Of a stretch of 64,000 nucleotides of DNA, positions 23,170 to 29,368 are shown one piece after another (the first letter of the stretch is position 1; every line of letters begins with the position of its first letter). The stretch is from Candidatus Anderseniibacteriota bacterium. GTDB taxonomy: Bacteria > Patescibacteria > Andersenbacteria > UBA10190. The notes under the pieces are model-generated. The model searched no databases and had not been told where the DNA came from. It saw only the letters and a list, made by a program, of their open reading frames with translations. The stretch lies in the NCBI GenBank assembly GCA_021414205.1, contig JAIOOW010000002.1, positions 124,001 to 188,000 on the forward strand, given 5' to 3'. Position numbers and translations under genes: made by a program.

Positions 23170-23580
23170 CTATTTCCCCGTACTTCCGCTGACTGCAGTG
23201 CCGTTAAAATAATCTGCCGGCTTAGTAACACCCAAGACAGTAAGAAGCGTATTAATAAGCACGTATGCAAGCAATATAATAGCCAACCCAATCAATGCCT
23301 CTATGACCGTTTTCTTGCCTGCCGCAAGATTATCTTCATCCACTGAATAGAGGAACATTTTTATCCCGCCATAAATCAAGAATACAAACGCAACAATAGC
23401 GCCCATACCTAATAGATAATTAAAGATATCGACAAATATCTTGAAAAAGTCATTAATATCGCATGGCTTCCCTCCAGGATTACCGCATTTAACAAGCCCC
23501 GTATCTTGCGCAAGCCCAGCAAAGGGCAATGTTGCAATAAATAAAAATGCATACATTCGCATTATGTATTTCTTATTCAT
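23170..23580 (-). CDS. VirB2/TrbC-like small pilin or membrane protein
   Basis: 136 aa. N-terminal signal-like segment (MYAFLFIATLPFAGLAQ), a short loop with two Cys (KCGNPGGKPCDINDFF), then two long hydrophobic helices (YLLGMGAIVAFVFLIYGGIKMF and EALIGLAIILLAYVLINTLL) separated by a charged turn, and a Gly/Ser tail. This two-helix layout is that of VirB2/TrbC pilins, common as single genes in CPR genomes. ATGA overlap with the HIT gene. No other T4SS gene is present, so function is unproven. Confidence 0.72.
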   Translation of the reverse strand: MNKKYIMRMYAFLFIATLPFAGLAQDTGLVKCGNPGGKPCDINDFFKIFVDIFNYLLGMGAIVAFVFLIYGGIKMFLYSVDEDNLAAGKKTVIEALIGLAIILLAYVLINTLLTVLGVTKPADYFNGTAVSGSTGK

Positions 23581-23945
23581 AACGATGACGCATTACAAAT
23601 AAGCGGTCCCAAATCTTCTCCGCCAACAATATGAAAATGCAAATGACGCACTTCTTGTCCCGCATGCTTGCCCACATTTGTAATCACGCGATATCCAGAT
23701 TCAAAAATACCCGCATCGCGAGCAACATGCGTTGCTTCATGCAATAGCTTGCCAATCATTGCATGGTCATCGCCTTGAATAGCATCGAGTGATACCAAAT
23801 GCTTTTTAGGAATTCCGATAATATGCACAGGAGCCTTCGGATTGATATCTTTGAAAAATAGCGTATCCCCGCCATCAAACAAAACATCTGCAGGAACAGC
23901 TTGTTCTGCGATACTACAAAAAATGCATTCTGATTCAGTCGACAT
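23577..23945 (-). CDS. HIT-family nucleotide hydrolase (HinT-like)
   Basis: 122 aa from MSTESECIFCSIAEQ. N-terminal C-x2-C is the zinc pair of some HinT proteins; the catalytic histidine triad is HLHFHIVGG. HinT hydrolyses nucleoside phosphoramidates and acyl-AMP. The ATG at 23945 follows TATACT by 9 nt, supporting this start over an upstream one inside hisS. Downstream overlap of 4 nt with the pilin-like gene; upstream gap of 25 nt to hisS. Confidence 0.92.
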   Translation of the reverse strand: MSTESECIFCSIAEQAVPADVLFDGGDTLFFKDINPKAPVHIIGIPKKHLVSLDAIQGDDHAMIGKLLHEATHVARDAGIFESGYRVITNVGKHAGQEVRHLHFHIVGGEDLGPLICNASSL

Positions 23946-23954
23946 ACTAAGCGT

Positions 23955-23960
23955 AGTATA
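23955..23960 (-). promoter_or_regulatory. -10 box 9 nt before the HIT gene
   Basis: Reverse strand TATACT with TTGTAC 18 nt upstream; would give a leader of about 3 nt. Confidence 0.5.
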
Positions 23961-23970
23961 TCGTTTTTTA

Positions 23971-25299
23971 CTACTCGCGTACAATATGCAGCCGTTTTTC
24001 CAATTCTTGCACGAGCTTATCCCGATCAACAACTTCTTGCATCCCGCTTTCCATGTTTCTCAAAATAACAGTATTATCGATTACTTCTTTTTGTCCGATA
24101 ATAATCGACCATTCAACCTTCAGCCTGTCTGCCATATGCAATTGTTGTTGCATGCCGTCCCTATCAATACTTTCAGAAAACGGAATATCTGCATCGCGAA
24201 GCTGTTTCATCACCTTAAGTCCCACAATCTTTGCTTGCTCTCCTAATTGCGCAATAAACAATTGAGGCTGATCCATAATCATCAAATCGATTCCTTCCGC
24301 CTTCACACGGTCGATCACGCGCTCAACTCCGATCCCAGCACCAATCGCAGAGGCCTCTTTGCCACCCAATTCCTTAATCAAGTTATTATATCGACCACCG
24401 GCAGCGAATGAACTTTGCTGACCCTCTCCGCGAGTAGACTTTGGCACAAACTCGAATACAGTGTGCGTGTAATAGTCCAGTCCGCGAACAAGAGATGGGG
24501 AAACCTCGTGCGGAACTTCCAATTCGCGCAAGCTATTGAGAATAAATTCAAAATGCTTTTTCGATGCATCAGACAAATGATCAAGCAATCGCGGTGCAGT
24601 ATTGCTTACTTGTACACATTTTTCCTCTTTGCAATCAAGCAAGCGAAGCGGATTCGTCGTAAGGCGTTCTTTGCAATCACGGCATAATTTTGTTCGATTT
24701 CTTCGAAAATGCTCTTTTAACAAACCAATATACGTTTTTCTCTCGGATGGCTCGCCCAATGTATTAAGCAGTACAACATAATCCTCTAAGCCAAGCGACT
24801 TAAAGTAATTATGCATCACGTAAATAAGCTGAACATCGGTAATAGGATTGCCTGCTCCAATAATTTCCAAATCAATTTGATGAAGTTCTCGAAATCTTCC
24901 AGCTTGCGGACGATCGTATCGGAAAAATGAACCAATTGTGAATAACTTCACCGGCTTCGGCCAGCTTCGCATGCCGTGCTCGATATACGCTCGAATAATT
25001 GAAGCAGTTGCCTCTGGACGCAGTGAATAATTTGCGCCTTTTCCGCGAGATTTCAATTCAAATAATTCTTTATCAACAATATCTGTACCCTCCCCAATAC
25101 CGCGCGTAAATAACGCCGTTTCTTCAAACATAGGAGTTTCGAGCTGCTGGAAGTGCCATCCACGCATGAACGTCTTTGCATTTTCTGTTACATATTCCCA
25201 ATATTTCTGATCTTGAGGGAGAATATCTTGCGTACCCCGAGGGCTGTGCAATGGAAATTGAACGGTCTCGGCTGGTGATGTTTTCTTTTTAGATGGCAT
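23971..25299 (-). CDS. hisS: Histidyl-tRNA synthetase
   Basis: 442 aa from MPSKKKTSPAE. Class II synthetase: PRGTQDILPQD, motif 2 FTIGSFFRYDRPQAGRFREL, His-binding LVRGLDYYTHTVFEF, motif 3 AIGAGIGVERVID, and a C-terminal anticodon-binding domain. A TATACT box 10 nt before the ATG with TTGATT 17 nt upstream indicates a leaderless transcript. Normal length. Confidence 0.97.
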   Translation of the reverse strand: MPSKKKTSPAETVQFPLHSPRGTQDILPQDQKYWEYVTENAKTFMRGWHFQQLETPMFEETALFTRGIGEGTDIVDKELFELKSRGKGANYSLRPEATASIIRAYIEHGMRSWPKPVKLFTIGSFFRYDRPQAGRFRELHQIDLEIIGAGNPITDVQLIYVMHNYFKSLGLEDYVVLLNTLGEPSERKTYIGLLKEHFRRNRTKLCRDCKERLTTNPLRLLDCKEEKCVQVSNTAPRLLDHLSDASKKHFEFILNSLRELEVPHEVSPSLVRGLDYYTHTVFEFVPKSTRGEGQQSSFAAGGRYNNLIKELGGKEASAIGAGIGVERVIDRVKAEGIDLMIMDQPQLFIAQLGEQAKIVGLKVMKQLRDADIPFSESIDRDGMQQQLHMADRLKVEWSIIIGQKEVIDNTVILRNMESGMQEVVDRDKLVQELEKRLHIVRE

Positions 25300-25309
25300 A
25301 TGAATGCTC

Positions 25310-25338
25310 AGTATAGCGATGAACGGGGTAAAAATCAA
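25310..25338 (-). promoter_or_regulatory. Promoter of hisS (leaderless type)
   Basis: Reverse strand TTGATT (25333-25338), 17-nt spacer, TATACT (25310-25315), 10 nt to ATG. Confidence 0.6.
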
Positions 25339-25340
25339 GC

Positions 25341-25946
25341 CTACGACTGAGGGGATACGAAACTTGGTACCAAGGAATGAAACGTCGTAAGTCGATCAAA
25401 CGGCCACGCGCGAACCCAGACTCTCCCGACTATCTCGCTTCTTTTTACCAGCCCCCACACTCTTGAATCAGAACTAGACGGGCGATTATCTCCCAAAACA
25501 AAATACTCGTCGCTGCCCAAGCGAACATCTACCTGGCCTCCCGTAGTAACATCAGATGACAAGTACTGAGATTCATTCAACAATACCCCATTCGGATATG
25601 AAGTATTTTTTATTTCAATCTGCGAATTATCAATAATAACTTCGTCGCCGGGCAACCCTATAATCCTCTTAATAAAAAATTGCGACTCATCAAGGGGGTA
25701 TCGAAACACAATAACATCATCTCTCTTCGGCTGGCTTAATCGATATGACAACTGATCAATGACCAAGTATTCACCGTTATGAAAATTCGGCTCCATCGAT
25801 GCGCCACGAACGAAAAATGGCTGCGCGATGAAGTATCGAATCGGTACAATGATGACCATCGCAAGCAAAAATGCTTTCAGCAATTCCCAAAAGAATGAGC
25901 CTACCACCCACACAAACGACCGGTTCTCAAACGACTCTTCATCCAT
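25341..25946 (-). CDS. lepB: Signal peptidase I
   Basis: 201 aa from MDEESFENRS. One N-terminal helix (FFWELLKAFLLAMVIIVPI), then the serine nucleophile in RGASMEPNFHNGEYLVIDQ, the general-base Lys in QFFIKRIIGLPGDEV, and the box E GDNRPSSSDSRVWG. It removes signal peptides outside the membrane. An ORF start further upstream (26009) would overlap the divergent LCP gene, so 25946 is chosen. Single transmembrane form. Confidence 0.95.
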   Translation of the reverse strand: MDEESFENRSFVWVVGSFFWELLKAFLLAMVIIVPIRYFIAQPFFVRGASMEPNFHNGEYLVIDQLSYRLSQPKRDDVIVFRYPLDESQFFIKRIIGLPGDEVIIDNSQIEIKNTSYPNGVLLNESQYLSSDVTTGGQVDVRLGSDEYFVLGDNRPSSSDSRVWGLVKRSEIVGRVWVRAWPFDRLTTFHSLVPSFVSPQS

Positions 25947-25947
25947 A

Positions 25948-25976
25948 TTGGCAAGTTTACTAGGATGCAGTATGAT
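25948..25976 (+). promoter_or_regulatory. Promoter of the LCP gene (leaderless type)
   Basis: TTGGCA (25948-25953), 17-nt spacer, TATGAT (25971-25976), 9 nt to the ATG at 25986. It decides that start over two upstream ATGs that would lie before the transcript. Confidence 0.6.
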
Positions 25977-25985
25977 ATGCAAGAC

Positions 25986-27419
25986 ATGGAAGAACCACAT
26001 AAAGGGCATTCAAACGCATTTCGCATTACTCGAGCCATTCTTATCGTTCTCGTTATTTTCCTATTAACTGGCGCGGGCGTATTCGGATATAAAATTCTTT
26101 CTGCAAGCAATAGCATTAGTACTGCGAACCAAACAATCTTCGGACAACTTTCAGACCTCCTGTTTAAATCTGGTAACAAGCTAAAAGGAGAACAAGACGA
26201 TCGAATCAACATCCTTCTTATGGCAATTGGCGGAGATGGTCATGATGGACCGAACCTTAGCGACACCATCATGATCGCCAGCATTCAGCCAAAGGAAAAA
26301 CGGATTGCTCTCCTCTCTCTTCCGCGCGACTTATACGTACAGGTACCAGGCCAGCAATTCTACTCAAAATTAAATGCAGTGAACGCATATGGAGAGGCAG
26401 CGAAACCTGGAAGCGGAGCTTCCTTGCTCGAACAAAAAGTGGAAGAGATTACCGGACTTAAAATGGACTACTATGCCCGAGTAGACTTTACGGCATTCAA
26501 AAAGATCGTAGATGCAGTTGGCGGTGTCAACATTAAAATTGATAATGGATTTTTTGACTACTGGCACAAAATCGCCTTCCCTGCAGGGACAGAAACAATG
26601 AATGGCGACAGAGCGCTTGCATATGTTCGAGCCAGGTACGTAGAAGGTCCTGAGGGAGGGGACTTCAAGCGCACGGCGCGACAACAGCAAGTCGTTCTTG
26701 CAATCCGCGATAAAGTATTCTCCGTATCAACTGCGCTTGATTTCAATGCGATCAGCGGAATTTTCTCGTCATTATCTGAAAACATCCGAACAGACATGCA
26801 AACATGGGAAATGAAGCGATTCTTTGAATTGTTCCGGCAAATCGACCCTTCAAGCTACAAATCTGACGTCATGAGCACTGGCCCGAACGGCATCTTAAAA
26901 AGCGACACGGTAATGCTTGGCGGTGTTCCCGCATCTGTATTAAAAACCCGAACAGGAGATTTTTCAGAAATTAAAACATTAGCCCAAAACATGTTCTCGT
27001 CATCAACGGGAACGGATTTATCTGCGAATCAAGCAGACACGTCAGTGCATAACATTGATGCAAACGGAGATATTATTCCAAGCATTTCTCCATCAGCATC
27101 GCCTACTCCAGATGCAAGCTCGACACCAGTATCCGCATCCGCAACGATCGAGGTTCGAAACGGAACAAGCACTTCGGGTCTTGCAGGAAAAACAGCAACG
27201 AAACTCAAGAGTCTCGGATATAAAGTTATTGCGACAGGTAACGCCGCATCAAAAACGATTACAAAAACAACAGTGTACTCTCCAAATGTCACTCAATCAG
27301 ACAATGCTACAAAAATCGCATCAAGCTTAAACGCATCATCTGCAACAGATATTCCATCTACCGAAGCAAAAACAAAAGCAGATATACTCGTTATCGTCGG
27401 ATCAGACCAGGCGCAGTAA
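25986..27419 (+). CDS. LytR-CpsA-Psr family cell-wall polymer ligase
   Basis: 477 aa. Short cytoplasmic N-terminus, one helix (AILIVLVIFLLTGAGVFGYKIL), LCP domain with GPNLSDTIMIASIQPKEKR, LSLPRDLYV, DGGVNI-like AVGGVNIKIDNGF and the pyrophosphate-binding Arg cluster YVRARYVEGPEGGDFKRTARQQ, and a C-terminal LytR_C domain (IEVRNGTSTSGLAGKTATKLKS). LCP enzymes attach polymers to peptidoglycan. A Ser/Ala/Thr-rich linker joins the domains. Its 3' end overlaps convergent pth by 29 nt. Confidence 0.93.
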   Translation: MEEPHKGHSNAFRITRAILIVLVIFLLTGAGVFGYKILSASNSISTANQTIFGQLSDLLFKSGNKLKGEQDDRINILLMAIGGDGHDGPNLSDTIMIASIQPKEKRIALLSLPRDLYVQVPGQQFYSKLNAVNAYGEAAKPGSGASLLEQKVEEITGLKMDYYARVDFTAFKKIVDAVGGVNIKIDNGFFDYWHKIAFPAGTETMNGDRALAYVRARYVEGPEGGDFKRTARQQQVVLAIRDKVFSVSTALDFNAISGIFSSLSENIRTDMQTWEMKRFFELFRQIDPSSYKSDVMSTGPNGILKSDTVMLGGVPASVLKTRTGDFSEIKTLAQNMFSSSTGTDLSANQADTSVHNIDANGDIIPSISPSASPTPDASSTPVSASATIEVRNGTSTSGLAGKTATKLKSLGYKVIATGNAASKTITKTTVYSPNVTQSDNATKIASSLNASSATDIPSTEAKTKADILVIVGSDQAQ

Positions 27420-27963
27420 TTGCTTCAGTTATCGCATCGAGCACGCCTTGCTTCTTGCTATCAAAAATCATTCGTTCTTGTTCCGTAAACTTTTCTAGTA
27501 CAAAGACATCGATAGGCTTCTGATCCGCTGGCCTACCAATACCAATCCGCAATCTTGGAACTTCCAATGTTCCCAAATATTCATGAATGCTGCGGACGCC
27601 GTTATGGCCTTTCGCACTTCCAGATTCTTGCAACTTCACTTCGCTTAATGGTAATTCCAAATCGTCATGAACAATAAGAATATTCTTATGATCAACTTCG
27701 TTATATCGCAAATACTGCATCACCGCTTTCCCGGATTCGTTCATAAAAACATCGGGATATAAAATAGTTATCTTTATATTATTAAAAACAACCTCTTGAA
27801 TACGCGCATGCAACGATTCTTTCGATTGAACGACTTGCACATCTGCGCCCCTTTCTCTCGCCAACTCAACCCAGCTCAACACAATATCTTGACCAAGATT
27901 ATGCCTCGTATTCTTAAATTTTTCTCCAGGGTTTCCTAATGCAACAACTAAAACATGCTCCAT
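27391..27963 (-). CDS. pth: Peptidyl-tRNA hydrolase
   Basis: 190 aa. VALGNPGEKFKNTRHNLGQDIV with the catalytic His in TRHN, then FMNESGKAVMQYL, VHDDLELPLSEVKLQESGSAKGHNGVRSI and IGIGRP are diagnostic. It recycles peptidyl-tRNA released prematurely. It has a leader of about 120 nt with a hairpin and a promoter at 28091-28120, which is unusual for a housekeeping gene in this window. Convergent overlap of 29 nt with the LCP gene. Confidence 0.96.
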   Translation of the reverse strand: MEHVLVVALGNPGEKFKNTRHNLGQDIVLSWVELARERGADVQVVQSKESLHARIQEVVFNNIKITILYPDVFMNESGKAVMQYLRYNEVDHKNILIVHDDLELPLSEVKLQESGSAKGHNGVRSIHEYLGTLEVPRLRIGIGRPADQKPIDVFVLEKFTEQERMIFDSKKQGVLDAITEAITAPGLIRR

Positions 27964-28085
27964 TACCCTATCGTACTATTGTCCGCAATGTTCCGCCAGC
28001 AAGGTATCTCCTGGAATCTAGGAGGGGGTGATTCCAGTGAAATATTCTTAACTGGCAGAACGCTAATGACAATAGTGAAAAGGAC
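27964..28085 (-). promoter_or_regulatory. pth leader with a C-rich hairpin loop
   Basis: The leader contains a perfect 7-bp stem, TGGAATC (28012-28018) with GATTCCA (28030-28036). Read on the reverse strand the 11-nt loop is ACCCCCTCCTA, which includes CCTCCT like the 16S anti-SD. It could be a protein-binding hairpin or an SD decoy. A tiny ORF of 8 codons lies upstream of the hairpin without SD. Confidence 0.45.
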
Positions 28086-28090
28086 TCATA

Positions 28091-28120
28091 AATGTACCCT
28101 GAAACAGAAAAGTGTGTCAA
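28091..28120 (-). promoter_or_regulatory. Promoter of pth
   Basis: Reverse strand TTGACA (28115-28120), 18-nt spacer, TACATT (28091-28096). It lies in the T-tract of the preceding RNA terminator. Confidence 0.55.
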
Positions 28121-28223
28121 AAGAAAAAGACCCGGAAGCGCAACACGTGCTGCGCCCCGGGCCCCCCTTACAAAGCGGCGAGCACCTTCCAAGGTACCCT
28201 GCGTTTGCCGCTTTGGAGCAGGA
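28118..28223 (-). ncRNA. Candidate small structured RNA (about 105 nt), unknown class
   Basis: Bounded by a promoter (TTGCAT/TATAGT) and a strong terminator, with no convincing ORF. Read on the reverse strand the core folds into AAAGCGGC...GCCGCTTT enclosing GTACCT-TGGA-AGGTGC, with a 9-nt one-sided internal loop (AAACGCAGG). GGCTCC at the 5' end can pair with GGGGGGCC near the terminator. I compared it with SRP RNA: the conserved AGCA side of the symmetric loop and GGAA tetraloop are absent. It does not resemble 6S, RNase P or tmRNA either. Confidence 0.5.
28119..28161 (-). terminator. Terminator of the 105-nt RNA candidate
   Basis: Reverse strand CCCGG...CCGGG stem with GCGCA/TGCGC and CACGTG inner pairing, followed by TCTTTTTCTTTT. 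Confidence 0.82.
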
Positions 28224-28229
28224 GCCGCT

Positions 28230-28257
28230 ACTATAACACTTTATGTGAAATATGCAA
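28230..28257 (-). promoter_or_regulatory. Promoter of the 105-nt RNA candidate
   Basis: Reverse strand TTGCAT (28252-28257), 16-nt spacer, TATAGT (28230-28235); the same hexamer pair as rpmB. Confidence 0.6.
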
Positions 28258-28294
28258 GAAAAAACCCGAAGGAAACCGGAAGGTCTCAATCGGG
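28258..28294 (-). terminator. Terminator or attenuator downstream of the TrmB-like gene
   Basis: Reverse strand: CCCGA/TCGGG outer stem, GAGACC/GGTTTC inner stem with tetraloop TTCC, followed by six T. It ends transcription from the TrmB-like gene before the RNA promoter. Confidence 0.75.
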
Positions 28295-28313
28295 CGAGTC
28301 TGAAACTCTGCGC

Positions 28314-28341
28314 AAGTTCGCGTAACGCATCAAGCGAACTT
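28314..28341 (-). repeat. Inverted repeat AAGTTCGC, 8-bp arms
   Basis: AAGTTCGC (28314-28321) and GCGAACTT (28334-28341) with a 12-nt loop. It starts on the stop codon of the 26-aa micro-ORF and precedes the terminator, an arrangement reminiscent of an attenuator antiterminator hairpin. Confidence 0.5.
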
Positions 28342-28420
28342 ATAAAATGTGCACTCCTGCTCGGGTCGCTGGTCTCTTCTTCCATGAAGAGACGGATACG
28401 GTCAATGAGTCATGACGCAT
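28340..28420 (-). CDS. 26-aa micro-ORF with strong SD
   Basis: ATG at 28420 preceded by GGAGGAGG (28423-28430); the peptide begins MRHDSLTVSVSSWKKRPATR. Its stop lies at the base of the 8-bp inverted repeat. It could be a leader peptide for the downstream hairpins or simply a coincidental reading frame within a 3' UTR. There is no homology argument for it. Confidence 0.35.
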   Translation of the reverse strand: MRHDSLTVSVSSWKKRPATRAGVHIL

Positions 28421-28442
28421 TTCCTCCTCCAAAGAATTCGGC

Positions 28443-28535
28443 CTAGTAACGACGCCCTTTGTCAGAGAATGAATCTCCGACAATCCGATTTGGGGTCTCG
28501 AGAATTCCCAATCGAATACTTAGAGTGTAATCCAT
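28443..28535 (-). CDS. 30-aa micro-ORF abutting the TrmB-like stop
   Basis: The stop of the TrmB-like gene and the next ATG are directly adjacent (TAAATG). The peptide starts MDYTLSIRLGILETPNRIVG. Translational coupling is possible, but no SD and no known family support it, so it may be untranslated. Confidence 0.25.
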   Translation of the reverse strand: MDYTLSIRLGILETPNRIVGDSFSDKGRRY

Positions 28536-29318
28536 TTATTCTTTTTCGTCAATACCTTTTGCAGACTCCCAAGCAAGGTCAAACAATGCTCGCATCATGT
28601 TTGCCATTTGTTCACTTTCAATGATTACACCAAACAATTTACCAGTAAACGATCCAATAGCAACCCTGTCTCGATAAATTGTCATACCTGCTGGGACAGG
28701 AAACTTATTATGGGGGACGTACCTTCGTTCTGTGTGTCGGCTGAACTCCTGAGATGACCAATATTTTCTCAATTGTTCAGAAGTCGTGGAAAATATCGTC
28801 TTACCCTTGATTCCCTTTGCAACGCGTTGCACATAATTCGTATGTTCATCATCAGGAAAAACTCCCACGAGATGGTCCGCAGGGGTAAAATTATATATCG
28901 TATCCTCTGGGCGCGAATACATAACTAAATCTCTTCGAATTGCAGCCAAACCCTCTTTACCTTCGAAATATCTAACGGATGGCTTGTCGCCCAGCGCTTT
29001 TGTAAGCATCTGCAATTCTGGCAAAATTTGCTCTAAATCTTTTTGTCGCTGCTCAATAACCTCTTCTTCTTTTTCCAGTAAGCGCATCAACTGGCGCGGA
29101 GCTTCGGCAGAAAACATCGTTTTCTTGCCTTCCTTATATTTTGTGACCAAGCCCATAGCCATCAGCTCTTCTAAAATCACATAGGTAGTAGCCCTCACTA
29201 CGTCAGCCTTTTTTGCTATATATTGAGCAGGAGAGGGTCCTAATTGCAGGCACGAAAGATACACGGATGCTTGCTTATCCTTAAGACCTAAGCTCATTAA
29301 TTCTTGGATAAATTCCAT
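28536..29318 (-). CDS. TrmB-family winged-helix transcriptional regulator
   Basis: 260 aa from MEFIQELMSLGLKDKQASVY. N-terminal winged helix: GPSPAQYIAKKADVVRATTY is the recognition region, followed by VILEELMAMGLVTKYKEGKK (wing). A coiled coil (EKEEEVIEQRQKDLEQILPEL, residues 97-118) gives dimerisation, and the C-terminal sensor domain has SVRYFEGKEGLAAIRRDL and VPAGMTIYRDRVAIGSFTG, as in CPR and archaeal TrmB-like proteins. The ligand is unknown. A 26-bp palindrome lies upstream of its promoter. Divergent from mfd. Confidence 0.87.
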   Translation of the reverse strand: MEFIQELMSLGLKDKQASVYLSCLQLGPSPAQYIAKKADVVRATTYVILEELMAMGLVTKYKEGKKTMFSAEAPRQLMRLLEKEEEVIEQRQKDLEQILPELQMLTKALGDKPSVRYFEGKEGLAAIRRDLVMYSRPEDTIYNFTPADHLVGVFPDDEHTNYVQRVAKGIKGKTIFSTTSEQLRKYWSSQEFSRHTERRYVPHNKFPVPAGMTIYRDRVAIGSFTGKLFGVIIESEQMANMMRALFDLAWESAKGIDEKE

Positions 29319-29339
29319 AGGGGGGTTGCTTGAAAACAG

Positions 29340-29368
29340 AATGTACAGTAACAATATAAGAATGTCAA
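29340..29368 (-). promoter_or_regulatory. Promoter of the TrmB-like gene
   Basis: Reverse strand TTGACA (29363-29368), 17-nt spacer, TACATT (29340-29345). Predicted leader about 15 nt. It overlaps the mfd start codon region. Confidence 0.6.

Noticed and set aside
28118..28223. SRP (4.5S) RNA at the pth upstream locus
   Set aside because: Size, promoter and terminator fit, but the conserved symmetric loop (AGG opposite AGCA) and GGAA tetraloop are missing, so it is listed as unclassified.
28086..28385. 99-aa minus-strand ORF across the TrmB-pth gap
   Set aside because: It reads through an intrinsic terminator and the promoter of the small RNA, and has no SD.
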